From positions 130,520 to 194,519 of the forward strand of contig QLIY01000190.1 in NCBI GenBank assembly GCA_003260075.1: a DNA stretch of 64,000 nt, written 5' to 3'. The first letter of the stretch is position 1; each line of letters begins with the position of its first letter. Origin of the DNA: Phallusia mammillata. Lineage: Eukaryota > Chordata > Ascidiacea > Phlebobranchia > Ascidiidae. The translations under genes were made by a program, and so were the position numbers. The notes below the pieces were generated by a model. The model was not told the origin of the DNA. It was given only the letters and a program-made list of their open reading frames with translations, and made no database searches. Below are positions 34,001 through 46,400 of the stretch, one piece after another.

Positions 34001-35587
34001 AGATTTGTTGTCAATACTTAAACGTTACATGGACGTGTATGTAAAAAACGTTGTCTTGACAACAACAGGAAGCAAGAGGAAGCAGCAGAAGTCGCCTGAC
34101 CTTCGTAAACGGATATGACTAAGCTCATTTCACTTTGCCATATTGCCCTGTTTGCACATGAGAAATGCTTGAATTTGAAAGTACGGTATCCTCGATTCAG
34201 AGAATTTTCGATTTCAATTCTCCCAATTGCAGAAGTAATTGGTTTGTGGCTCGAGGTGTATGCTAAAAGCAAGCTGTAGGAAGACATGATGTGCGTACCT
34301 CGCGACAAAAGCTAAACCATAACGGTAAAAGAGAAAAAATGTCTCTTGGTACAAATACTAAAGGACGTACATTAGAACTCATAAAAGGTAATATGAAAGC
34401 AAAGAAAATGTTTTGCTCTAAATATTTTGATGATAAGTTTAACTTGCTTAATATTAATTTGGCATAGTTTTGATGTTCTTGTAAAACACGTTTTGGTTTA
34501 GCCGAAAGGCTTTACTCGTCATCTTTTGTCCCCATTTGCCCTCTCTGTCAACAAAGTTTATGTGACACGCCTTTTCAACGCCTTATTAATCATTCCAAGT
34601 ATAAACGCAAGTGTGCACGTCGATTAGTTGTTTGTGCCGCTTTTAACACCAAGTACGAATTTTTGGCCATTACTCACATGAATCTACACGTCAGGGATAA
34701 TAACCGGTTCCATGATTAATTTTGATACAACAAGTTTCGGTCAGGTATACAGTTTCGGTTGGGGCGGCGGCACCAATGCTAAACATAAACTTGTTTTGCG
34801 TTTAGGCCTAATGGTGGCAAAGTTCGTGTTTGTAGTGGGGCGTTACGCAAACTTCGTGATGTCCTGTCTACGGTTCGACTGAAATCTCCAGGAATATAGG
34901 CGGAAGACCTGTAACACAAAAGGAACCGTCTTGCAGCGGCTGTTGGGTCTCGGTGTTTGTTTTTGCAGATGCTGTGCAGGGTCTTGTTTTTGAAACAACT
35001 CCCCCCAGCAGGCGCGATGCCTAGACATTCACCAAACACCCTTTTTTTCTCAGTAAGCAAGCGACCCCGTATACTGCGATATTAAGTCTAGCTTCGGGTC
35101 TGTTTGTGAGTTCTCTGAAACAATGGAACAAGTTTTCGTCGCTGCGTAGTCTTGGCGCATTGGCGCAGCGCCAAGTTTCGGCTATCACCTGAAACACGAG
35201 AGATGGCTGTCAATCTCCGATCTCCCCTGCAAAATGTTCTCTTCCCCGATGAGGGCAACGGTCGACAAGTTAGCGAGTATTTGCTGCGAGTTGTCTGGAG
35301 TTCTGGGCGATAATATTTGCCAACCCTGTCAATGTGTCTGTGATCACTCAGAATTCCAGGTAATTTTGGTAAAAAGTTTGAAGTAGGAGAGTCTAGCAGA
35401 AATTCGACAAGAGGCAATGGGTCAAAAGTCAGAAATCTTACTGAAATTGGAAAAACTAAATTCCGTGCTAATTATTTTTCCACATGCTGTAAATTAGTCG
35501 TCGTTTTTAGCCATGAGCGTTAAGATGAAATGCCACGTTGTCAAAGAAAGCGTTTTTTAGTCTTAGTTCAGAATATGTAGTTAATGG

Positions 35588-36555
35588 TTGCAAAGATGCA
35601 AAACAAAATGCAACACCGGTATTTGCACATACTATACAAACAAAGCGTAAATTGAATATTTGTGGGGGGGGGGTTATTTGCAAAAATGCATCATGGTTGC
35701 AAAGATGCAAAACAAAATGCAACCCCGGTATTTGCACATACTATACAAACAAAGCGTAAATTGAATATTTGTATTTTCTCATGAAGGACTACCTCAACTA
35801 AGGGGTTTTAGAAACTGTTTGAGCGCCCAATTAACAACGGTTTGTCAGGAAAAGATGTAAAACAACTGGAGGTGACACGACAACGTCATAAAGTGGCAAA
35901 CACTTTGTTTTATTTTAAAAACAGTTATGCAGAAATTGTGTTGGTATATGCATAGTAGTAGTCACATTTTATCCCATGCGATACAGTCTCACCAATATTC
36001 TCTTTTATTCTGCGTACTCGCACAAAGAAAAAACAGGACGTCGTCTCGTAGCTCGGGTATAAATAACACGGATACGATGCTTTTGTCAAAAGGTTGTGAG
36101 ATTATATTTAGTTGAGCGAGTCGACCCACTCCCAAGCGACGAGTTATGAGTTATGTTGAAAGTGGGCGCGATTCCTGCTTGAGCGTTTCCTATGCAAACG
36201 GATGCGGTTACGCAAACTGGCACTCTGTGGGTTGGAAACGCATTAATTAGGTTTCTACGCGTGTTGGTGCGTATTGTTGACAAATTGCACCTGTCCGGTT
36301 TACTTGTAAGGGCACGCAAAAGCGTCCTTTGGAAAGATTTGCTTAATACGCCCCTGCTGTTTGAATGAAGAAATTCTGGAATAGGTAAGGAGTTAAACCC
36401 AAGCAATTGTATGTCTTGATGTAAATCACAACCATGGGGGGGGGGTCTTTGGAAAGATTTGCTTAATACGCCCCTGCTGTTTAAATGAAGAAATTTTGGA
36501 ATAGGTTAGGAGTTAAACCCAAGCAATTGTATGTCTTGATGTAAATCACAACCAT
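35588..36555. other. Two gap-associated duplications (35664-35673, 36436-36445)
   Basis: 35588-35663 recurs at 35695-35771, and 36328-36435 recurs at 36446-36555. Each pair is split by exactly ten G. Confidence 0.75.
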
Positions 36556-39500
36556 TCAATGTTAAAGTTTGTCGCTTTGTAATTCAGGCTGTCACCTTTC
36601 AGTTTATTCTTTTATGTAACTTTGATCTTAAGGTACTGTCTTACTGTCCTTTACGGTATATCGTTTGAAATCCCAAAAATGTAATGTATCCTGACGGTTT
36701 ACAAAACTGCAACTCTGATACGTAAAATTGACCGTGATTTCGTTTTTTTTTTGTCATCTAACCGATGAAAGTGGCTCGAATGGTTGTCAATGGTAATCCA
36801 ATGTTCAGTTCAAATCGCAGCACAAGAGGTCGTTTGCCACGTGACAGTGTCACCACTGATTAAAGTCCTTCGGTTTTGACCTTTCAGCAGGTCATGTTTT
36901 TGTAATTATTGTTGAATTTTATGAGATAGAACCAATATGCACAACGACTACAATTTTAACATTAATGACAAACTTTCACGAAAAATTGGTTTATACGTCG
37001 CATGAAAAGAAATCTGTGCCAATTTCAAGGATTTTGTGTTAAAACATTGTTATTGTTTGTGTGTGGCTGGGGTTTGAACTGTAGTGCTTAGAAATATTGT
37101 AACAAAGCTACTTTAGACAAATCCATAACAAACCAAAAAACACACAATTCAAACTAGTTTTTGGCAACAAACCAACATATATTTTCAGCATAAAATATTT
37201 GAAAAAGTTATGACAAATTCCTAGGAAATGTGGGACTTAAAAGTTTTCTGCGCAACCAGGAATGTAAAATTATTGAGCGAACAATCTAGATTGTTTATTG
37301 AGCATCCCGTTGTGTCGTGATTGTTCCCGGACGCGGGCCAACCCTTGCCATCGTCTCGGGTTTCACTCATATGGCCAATGTTTAGCTTCTCGATTTACGA
37401 GCAATTGGGAGTTTCAACGTTGAGCTTTCAACACGTTTTTCGCATTGGCGACTTGTTTCAAGTCAATCAGAGCAAGTTGACCAGGAGACGGTCAGGTGTG
37501 CATGAGTTTTGCGCAGGGATCGAATGACTTGCGCATGCATAAGTAAATGAAAGCTTGTTGTTGTGCCTTCAGACGCACCAACCATCACGACGAGGTCCTT
37601 CAGAGAAATTAACAAGAAACAGGCCGGTTTGAATGCACGTTTATGGTTTTGTAAGCTTTCCACTACGTGTTAGGAAATATGTAATGGCAAGAGTAGTTTT
37701 GCTTTGTGTGTTTTACTGTTTGTCAAAAAATGTATCACAAACGCTCAATGTTAGACCATGGCAGTTACATAGACTAAACGAGTTGACCGTACGTCAGGCA
37801 TGAAGATAAAAGGTTAATTTGTAAAAATGTCTTTTGTAATGTTAGCAAATGTTTGTTGTTACAATTGTATTTGTTTACTGTGTCAGGATTTAAATTTGAA
37901 TAGGGATAGATATTCATGGTTAACATACACCCGTTTTGTGATGTGAATGAAAGCTGTATTGTGAAAGTGTCGTTTGTCTGCTTAGTTGTGAATCAAATAG
38001 CTGCGTAAGCAATGTTTCTAATAGCTAATAAGATTTGCTGCATAAAGTAAAGACTCTAATATGTAACTTTAAGGTATGTATTATCACGTGATGTGTGAAC
38101 GTAATGGTACGAAAGACAGCATTCAAAAGATTTCAAGTTACAATCAGTGATGCCTGTTGGTATTTAAGGACGGTTTACCAGAGTGACAAAAATATAAAAT
38201 ACATTTTTATTGTCAGTATTCAAACCAAACGGCGCTTTGATTTAAACGTACCCTTAGGGGCAAAGTTACTGCAAGCTCATTAATCTCTAAGTCAGGGTTG
38301 CTGGCTTGCGAGAACATCGATGCCCGGCGGAGCGACTGTAACCTCGGCAAAGTGAACGGACCGGGGTAACTTGCAACGTTGCTGTTTGCGTTACATAAAA
38401 CTGCACAGAATTTTTGAGCAGGCTGAGGATACGTGACAAATTTTCGAATCGATCGATTTGGTTTTGTGCGGTCGGAGCTCGTCCTGGCCTCCGAGCTGCA
38501 GCAAACAGTTATTTGTGCGATGCCTTAGGGGCTCTTGTCATATAATCGTTAATGTGGTAACGTGTAACCCAAACCCTTGTAGAGCAATTTTTTCTAGAAG
38601 CGGAAAATATTGCCATAGTACAGCGTAATACCAAGATTTTTATTTCATTTAAGTATGCTTACCCATAAAAATTCATAAATTCAATTTTAACAGACAATGC
38701 ATATTTTGAAAATAATCTTAAAAACGCGCGGATAATTAAAAAAAATCGGTTTGTCGGTAGCTTGCGCTAGAGTGTACACACAATTTATGTTCGATGCCAA
38801 GTATCGAAAGATGGAAGCTGGCATGCCCTTGTTGGCAGTTTAGAAGTTTTGACGATTTATCGTAAATATTGGGTAATTTCACCCTAACAAGCAGATAAAA
38901 ATAACATTATTTGAAAAAAGATTTCGGCATATAGCTGCAATTATATGGAAATGCAAAATGTAAAAACGTCCAAACTCAAATTTACAAGCGTTCGCAACGC
39001 AACATAAATAAGGAATCGTATTATGTGCATTACGGGTCCCACTGTTATATCCCCATTATAAATCAAATTATGTATAAACTGCAGACAATTAAATATATAC
39101 GAGGGCTGTATATATGCCTATGATTTACTGCCTATCTTTAATATGGAACGTAGTCATACATTCCTATTCTATTTCGGTCACCAGCTTGCATATCGCACTG
39201 GATTAACTGGAGCTTTATGTCAAAATCAATTTCGGTTCAGTGGAAACGCCCAAAGCAACACCCTTTTTATACTTGTCGCTTTTGAACCGCAAGAATTTCT
39301 TCCGGCTAAAGTTCTCAACATTCACCGAAGCCACAACATTCTGACGACGAATTAGAGCTTCGTTGTTCATCCGTAATCACAGTGTGCCGAAGTTTATAGC
39401 AATTGTCAAAGAGATATGTAATTAAGGGCCTCGCTAACAGGTGAACGCGTCCACTAGCGGTTTATAAAAACAGCGACCGCGTAATTTGGTCTCATTCGTT

Positions 39501-39632
39501 TCCTGGCGAGCCTGTCACAACCCATCATTTCGCAGCCGATACACTTAAATTTTTAGAGGTTTGTGCTGGTTAACTTGTCAAGCCTGGAAACCGTAGCTGT
39601 ACGTTTGCGGCTGACCTCCAGATTGAAACTAC

Positions 39633-40216
39633 CACCCTCTTTGGTCAATCGTTTTCCAAAGTAAAGTCTATAGACACAGACCAATGGCTGATATGGGGGG
39701 GGGGAAAACTATCACGCTCTTTGGTGAATCGTTTTCCAAAGTAAAGTCTATAGACACAGACCAATGGCTGATATTGGGTGATCTAGCGGCATTTGTTAGC
39801 ACAGGAAAATCACGTAGAAAGAATGGGTCGCCTGAAAATTGTTGGTCGCCAGCTAATTAATAATTCGGGAAAAAACGTATTTTACGGTTAAAAAGTCATA
39901 TGGAGCATAAAAAAATAAATTCGCCTAAAAACTGGCATTGTAATTTTCTTTAAAATTTGAACCTTTGTAAAACTGTTCCGGTTTATAGATAAAATGTTGC
40001 TAAAACAGTAAAATTAGTCCTTCCCTTAGGTCGCAAAAATTAAAAATGCAAAAATAGTTTTGGAAAACTGACTTTTCGTGTTAAAATAGGCTTTGGGGGG
40101 GGGGAGCTAAAACAGTAAAATTAGTCCTTCCCTTAGGTCGCAAAAATTAACAATAAAAGATTGTGTAAATTGCAAAAATAGTTTTGGAAAACTGACTTTT
40201 CGTGTTAAAATAGGCT
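39633..40216. other. Two gap-associated duplications (39695-39704, 40095-40104)
   Basis: 39633-39694 recurs at 39705-39773, and 39998-40094 recurs at 40106-40216, each split by exactly ten G. The second pair differs by a short insertion (acaataaaagattgtgta). Confidence 0.75.
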
Positions 40217-40246
40217 TTAAGATTTGTTTTGTTAGTAGACCTAAGC

Positions 40247-40735
40247 CAGGGGTGTCCAGCACGTGGCACACGTGCCAAAAGTGGCACGCAGAGCATTTGA
40301 AAATGGCGCACAAGCTTTTGCACATTTAGATGGTAAACATTAGAATTTGTCACGCATTAAAATTTGTTTCTATTGATTATTCTTGGCCTTTATTCTAACT
40401 CCAGTAAAGGTTATCGGTAGTAAAGTTACACGATCCGCTAATTAAATTGTTCGTTTTTTGACAAAACTTAAGGCCCGTCACAAACTATTTGTATCTTATG
40501 TCGCATAAACTGAATAAAACATTTCTGGAGTATCATAAACAAGTTTACTCGCATTTCACGACATATTTTTTTACTAATTATTTATTAGGGTTCTACATGT
40601 TGGCCAAATATTCGGATTGTGCCCGTACCGTTAAGACGTTTAAGACATGATTTGGAAAAAGTACCAAACGTTGGCACGCGAGTATATTTTAAAACCAAAA
40701 TTGGCACGGCGGTGTGCTCGAGTTGGACACCCCTG
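40247..40735. mobile_element. hAT-like MITE with exact 8-base target duplication
   Basis: Ends caggggtgtcca and its complement tggacacccctg. Flanks 40239-40246 and 40736-40743 both read acctaagc. Subterminal gtggcac / ttggcac motifs. No transposase frame. Confidence 0.87.
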
Positions 40736-41113
40736 ACCTAAGCGGTCTGCAGGCGGGCAAAATTGCCTATAATGCTTATGTAAGCATGTATGCCTACAGC
40801 TTGGAGTGCAGCTGTTTCTTTCCGTTCAACCCTTTTTTTCAGAAATATATAAGTCTGGGTTGCTTTTGTGATGTAATGCTTCTATTTTCATACATTGCCT
40901 GCGAAACAGCGACAACATTAACTTGAAACCATTAAGTTGTTTGCCCCTAGGCCAACCTATCGAGAAAAAAAAAACTTTGATAGTTTCGACCACTTTACCC
41001 AACGTTTTCAATCTTTTTTATTTAGACGAGTTTGCTTCGAAAATGTTTAGATGTTTACCCACAAGGAAATTTGGCCCTATTTTTAAAGGTTTCGCTATGT
41101 TGTCATTATCATA

Positions 41114-41118
<5 letters not shown>

Positions 41119-41146
<28 letters not shown>
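41119..41146. repeat. (TA)14 microsatellite
   Basis: Uninterrupted TA dinucleotides, followed by further TA-rich sequence to about 41175. Confidence 0.9.
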
Positions 41147-41152
<6 letters not shown>

Positions 41153-41215
41153 TTTTTTTGTATAAAATATATATCTGTTTTGTGGGTAAAGTTTATAAAG
41201 TTATATGGCTTCGGG

Positions 41216-41657
41216 TAGTGGTGGGATTCAGCCGGTTCGCACCGGTTCTATAGAACTGTCTTACGAAATTTTATGAGATCAGCAAACCGGTTAGCATTAC
41301 TGGTTACTGTCAATGGACTTTTTGTAACAGAACCGTCTGAAAAATATTACTTTTGTGATAGAACCGAAAAAAAAAATTTAACCCCATACCTGGCTCCGGG
41401 CCTTACCCTCCCCAATTTGAAGAATTAATTTTATTTTGCCAACATAAGGAATGATTCATTACGTTTACAGCACATATTAAACATTGTGGCTGTTACCTAA
41501 TTATCAGGCTTCGTTAATTCTAAAACTTTAAGTCGTTTGGCTCATTATTTCTCCAAAGTGGAATCACCATCTTTAAATATCACAAAACCAAGTGCTAATG
41601 GTTTTGTTTCAAAGCACAATCAATCCAGTTTTTTTCTTGTATTCAAATCCACCACTC
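41216..41657. mobile_element. Possible hAT-like element, decayed
   Basis: Starts agtggtgggattca followed by the palindromic ccggttcgcaccggttc. It ends ttcaaatccaccact, the approximate complement. No target duplication found. Confidence 0.35.
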
Positions 41658-41682
41658 CTGTTTTGACGTCACAAGGTCGAAC

Positions 41683-41830
41683 GATCGCTCGGACAATGAA
41701 CCATTGATGTCGCTTCTAGAATTAACTTATGTAAGGTCAAAGCTGAGTTGAGTGGGGGGGGGGAATCGCTCCGACAATGACCGATGTCGCTTCTAGAATT
41801 AACTTATGTAAGGTCAAAGCTGAGTTGAGT
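41683..41830. other. Duplicated flank across G gap 41754-41763
   Basis: About 70 bases are repeated on each side, with a four-base difference (gaaccattgatg / gaccgatg). Confidence 0.75.
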
Positions 41831-42021
41831 TTGTGGGAAGTTTTGACAGTAGAATTCATGCGGCCGGAAGACTGTACGGCAGTGATAGGCTAAATGCTGG
41901 TTTTAGGCTTGAACCTTGTTTTCGCCTCAGGCAGGAGTGAAAAACGTCTTACACGAACGTTGTTGCCTCCTTGTATCTGCCGCATATTGCCATTCCAGTC
42001 AAGTCGTCGTGTTTTGTGGTG

Positions 42022-42258
42022 TCAGGCTAGGCCTACAGCAGACGCATTTTGCTTGTAGTTTTTTCGCAGTTGTGTGTTCTGTCTAGATTCAATTTTGCTG
42101 CTGGTTTGAACTGGTTTGTTTTCTGTTTTGGTGATTAGATGCTTCCATGTTTCCGGTTTGTTTGGATAGATCTTTCGACGTACCAAGTTGTTGTCACGAA
42201 GAACGTACCAAATCCATCGATTGTGAAGGTGATGTAAACTGTTAAACTTCAGTAAAAT
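42022..42258 (-). CDS. Probable terminal exon, unrecognised protein
   Basis: The acceptor CACACGCAG leads into a phase-0 frame of 78 codons ending in TGA at 42022. The peptide has a hydrophobic/aromatic start (NRWIWYVLRDNNLVRRKIY) followed by a basic polar tail (PNKPETWKHLITKTE, then KIESRQNTQLRKNYKQ). The frame is mixed in codons and not low-complexity, which favours coding. I do not recognise the family. No poly(A) signal is obvious close by. Confidence 0.42.
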   Translation of the reverse strand: MLLKFNSLHHLHNRWIWYVLRDNNLVRRKIYPNKPETWKHLITKTENKPVQTSSKIESRQNTQLRKNYKQNASAVGLA

Positions 42259-43267
42259 CTGCGTGTGTAGCACTAACTAAATTTTGTAACCTATGGTTGT
42301 CGGATAACTCATTCGCGGCTATGATTGACGTTTACATTGTTTACGGTTTGGTCATCAAAACACCAACCCCGAAATTCTGACATGTGGCTTGCAGCTTTGC
42401 GTTTTGCGGTATCAAAAGCTGTGTATTAGGTAGGATTAGTTGACTGACAAAGAACTGTAAGCACTGCTTTAACATTGTCATAAATGGAAAACAAATGACA
42501 ATAATCGTCCAAGTACAGGATGACTTATATTGACGGATCAGGTCCGAAATAACTCCTCATATAGTGTAACCATATTGGCCAAGGATTGTGGTAGAGTTTT
42601 TAAGAATGCCACAGTAAATGTGGTCAGTAGTCAGTACTGAAACCAAATTACCTAGTGACAATAATGTACCTTTGTATTAGTTCAGTGCGTTTCTCTTCAA
42701 GATAAACGATATTTAATTTAAAACCGCAATTTAGCTAAGGTTTTGTGATTGTTTAGCCAAATGAGCTGTAATCAGGACGATCTTATGCGGGGGCGCTACG
42801 ATAATTATTACATTCATATGTGGCGTCACTTCCCGTACGTGGGTTTAGGATCAGGTAGCTGAAGTTGGAAGCTATAATTTTGTTTGTCGTTTGTCATGTT
42901 TTCCATATACTATAGTTTCTACACTTTTGTGCTGCACATTGTGTGGATGCAGCCAGTGGTGCTTTTAGTTTTGTCTAATAATGCATAATGCGGTTTTGGG
43001 TTGGTATGTTTTTTCTAAACAGGTGAAGTGTTGGTGCAGCAGGAGTTTGATGTTTTGTGACGATATTTTTTTACCAAGCTTCGGTTTAACTTTTAAAAAC
43101 AAGATTTGGGCTAAAGCAGCGGCCGAAAAAAACTCTTTTTTAATTGACTTCTTTCTTAAAAACTTCATTAGAATCACGGTGCACATACAGTAACTGAACA
43201 GGCCAAATGCCCATAACAGCACATGTAATATCACATTAAAAAAAAATAACTTAACAACGAAAATAAC

Positions 43268-43436
43268 CTTCGTTTTCTGCGAAATTTTGTATCATCGTCC
43301 AGACGTGTCCCATTCTATTAGGCACAATGAAGTTTTGAAATTTCATATTAATGTACACTGAAAATAACCATAAGCCGAAGAGTTGGTAGTAAATAAGGCT
43401 TTCTGTCCATAGTGGCCATCTTAAAGGACATAGCAT
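43268..43436 (-). CDS. Possible first coding exon of a small membrane protein
   Basis: The ATG at 43436 opens MLCPLRWPLWTESLIYYQL, with a hydrophobic segment (LIYYQLFGLWLFSVYI), then NFIVPNRMGHVWTMIQNF. The frame reaches a weak donor (G|GTTATT) at 43267 in phase 1. The phase does not match the terminal exon at 42022-42258, so at least one more exon would be needed to join them. An overlapping alternative start is the AAGATGGCC context at about 43424, in another frame. Low confidence. Confidence 0.27.
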
Positions 43437-46400
43437 TTGTTATTACAGGCAAGTAGGCGCGTAATTGGGAACTTCCTGAAAATGAGTGCAAGATAAATAT
43501 ACGGTATGACAAACAAAATAACGCAGCAAGGAGAGAAACCGATTGGGGTTGGAGAGGACAGTCGTTAAGCTGGTGATACATGCCACGACGGAAACAGTTC
43601 GGCGACAGTTTAACGGAGCCTATGACCCATCCTGTTCCCCTGACAGGGTTAATTGTTCGTAGTAAAACCGACTACATCAGCCAGGTGTTCCCAACGCAGC
43701 TAAGTGATTAACGAGCAATAGAAATCACCTCTGCCGTTTTCAGCTCGCGCCTGGGACACGCGGAGCACGAATAGCACTGGATGCAATGAGCCTTGGAAAT
43801 CACCCCAATTTGTCTTGTCGTTTCCAGGTATAGGCAGCCTCGTGGAAGCGCGGACGAAATAACACCGCTTTGTTAGGGAGCTGTGCACTGAATTAAACTT
43901 TTGCGCGTCGACTTTTTTGCATCGCTTGCATTGCACGTAGACAGACGTTGGCGTATTCCGGTTGCGGTTGGACGTACGTGCAATTCTTAGGCTAATAACT
44001 TAGTGGTTTTCAGGTCAGTTTTATATTAATAAAATCTGTTTTTTTTTCCTAAATATGGAGCTATTTTAGTACGTTTTGTACAATATCTATCTTGTGGTGT
44101 TTCGCAGCGGTTAATTTCATTTCATTCAGTGGGGTATTTCATGTTATGTTATCTTATCAATTCTCAGAAGTATTATCTTTCGCTTGTTAATGATTAGAAC
44201 GGAAAACTGTAGTTCCATATTAACAGTTAAGATTTAAATGTAATCTCTAATTGAATTGTCGCATTATGTTTCTATGTAGTAGGTCAATTGAAAGCAAACG
44301 GTCGTGTAAAAACTTCGTAACACACTCTACTCCTTCTTTAAGCTGGGGATGAGAGATTAAACCTACCTCTCATCGGATTATATAAACGATGCCAAATATG
44401 AAGGAAAGGTTTTATGGTAAACGTAATTTAACCGGGGGTATATGTATCATTGTCCCTTTTACATTCGCTCGGTATTTAGGGCGATTTGCTCGCAGTATGA
44501 GGGGGTATCGGTTACACGTAGCTTTGGAAGCCGGGAAACAGGCGATCCGTCGTTCGGAGTTTGTGGTTTGCGCCTGGATGGCTTCGGAAGGCGGAGCAAC
44601 CGCAACAGGGAATTCCCCCCGTCGGATGGCGCTTCTAATTAATTGTTAGCGCCAGCGCGTTCCCGCTGCAGACCTTGTGGAATAGTAAATTGCTGCATTC
44701 TCTGATGGGCGTGGGCGTCGAATTCCATGTCCAAGGTAGGGGTCGAATTTCAATGTTCCGTGTTTTTTGTTCAGCAGCGCTTGGGTCTCTTGTTCTGGAT
44801 AAACTGCACAATTTTGAGATTTTTTGTTCTCCTAAGCTTGGTAGACCGCGCATATAAATCAATAATAACGAACTTGCAAAAACTGTTGTAAAAAATAAAA
44901 TAAAATATGAGTGCCAAACATTTAACATGAATTTGAAATTCACTTCGGAGTAAGCATTTGTTATCATGTTTTGCAACCTTTTAATTTATTGTACTTTTTG
45001 CAAACTGCTTAACCCAGCTCTGAACTTTACTCAAATATTTTTGTCGTAACGTAAATTCCCGCGCCTTCGTAAAAATTCCCACCATTAGTTTCCCGTTTTT
45101 CTTGCAGCGAACCACTGGAATAAATCCGGGTTTGCGAGTTGGAGGAAACAATTAATCGCATCTCGCCACCAGGATAGTATTTTTCTTCGATATTTAATAC
45201 CACAGGTCAAAAATATGCACCGCTGCTCATCTAACGCCGGTAAACATTATGATTCAACTGCTAACCAGTAACAGCCGAAAAATGTTCTAAATTCAATAGA
45301 AATAAATTAATGCGCCATGCTACTACTGCCCCTACGGTTCATAAATATTTGATTAAAAAAATTCGTTGTTTGTTGTGCCTGTCGGCTTTTTAATTTGGAA
45401 AACGGGTCATTTCATGTTCATCATTGTGTGTACAGGAAAATAACCGCAACATCTTTCTAAAGCTTTAAAACACGATTTTCTTTTACCGAAAAAAAGTAAT
45501 TTTCAGTACAAAAAAGGGAAACAGCTCAAACAAACACGAAAATATAAATACCGCATTAAGATTTTTAGTAGTGCAACCTTCACAAGAGGAGCCTAAACTT
45601 CTAAAGTGCGTTTGAAATTTTAAGTTATCGCGGTTTTTATGTGTGTGGGCTCGCGACATTGGTACCGATCAACTTCGATAACGCGGTATGGATAAACCGA
45701 TTTGGTGACGTTATTTGCATAAGCTGAGGTTAAACTCTGGTTGCTTTCATGTCTTATCTCTAATAAACAAAGCCTGATAAAAAAATGGGAAGAAGTAAAC
45801 ATTGCATAGGCTTTTAACCTACTGAAACCACATACTGTACCTTCGCTTTGGAATAATAAGCCGTAATAACTGCGAAATTCGGCATTTTATTAATTTTAAC
45901 AAGTAAGGTACCTTCGTCGATATAAACTGTAAAATAAGGTACCTGTAAACTGTTAACTACATAAAAAACAATTGTACAGAACGAACAGGCCGCAAGCTTT
46001 GAAAAGCGATGTGAGTTCGTTTAATTAAAAGTATCGGATTAGACCAGAATCTTTTTTCTCATACAATGAAAATTATAAGCCTTAATACCTTACAACTTTT
46101 TCGAATTTTTATACATTTGTGTTACTAACCATGGAAAAATCAGATTGACAAAAACACACGCTATACACGTTTTCAAAAGAGACGCTACTGAAAGAAATCT
46201 ATAGTTTAAGCCAAAAATCATCAATTTATTGTCAGTGGTGTGATACCACACTCTTTTTTTGAACCACTCGACAAAAAGAAATTCTATTTAATGTTAGTAA
46301 ATCGATGTGAGTCATTCAAAGGCCCGCCGGGCAAAACGCATGGACCTTTTCAAACCTCAAATGTTTCAACGTGAAAATCGTCTTGTTGTGTCATTATGCG

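Larger units (their letters stand above)
25277..42021. other. Long interval between the two receptors, no firm gene
   Basis: Contains hAT-like elements, several gap-split duplications, a TA microsatellite and scattered CRE palindromes. GC-richer patches at 34.7-36.4 kb and 38.3-38.5 kb hold overlapping frames on both strands without splice support. CCAAGATGGCC on the minus strand near 31584 looks like a YY1-type start context, but its frame is short. Confidence 0.45.

Noticed and set aside
35088-35417. 109-codon Arg/Ser-rich frame on the minus strand, next to another at 34779-35060
   Set aside because: Neither has a clear start context or splice sites, and the peptides are not recognisable.
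44635-44976. 113-codon frame on the minus strand
   Set aside because: It lies across a GC-rich patch where frames are open on both strands; no family or splice support.
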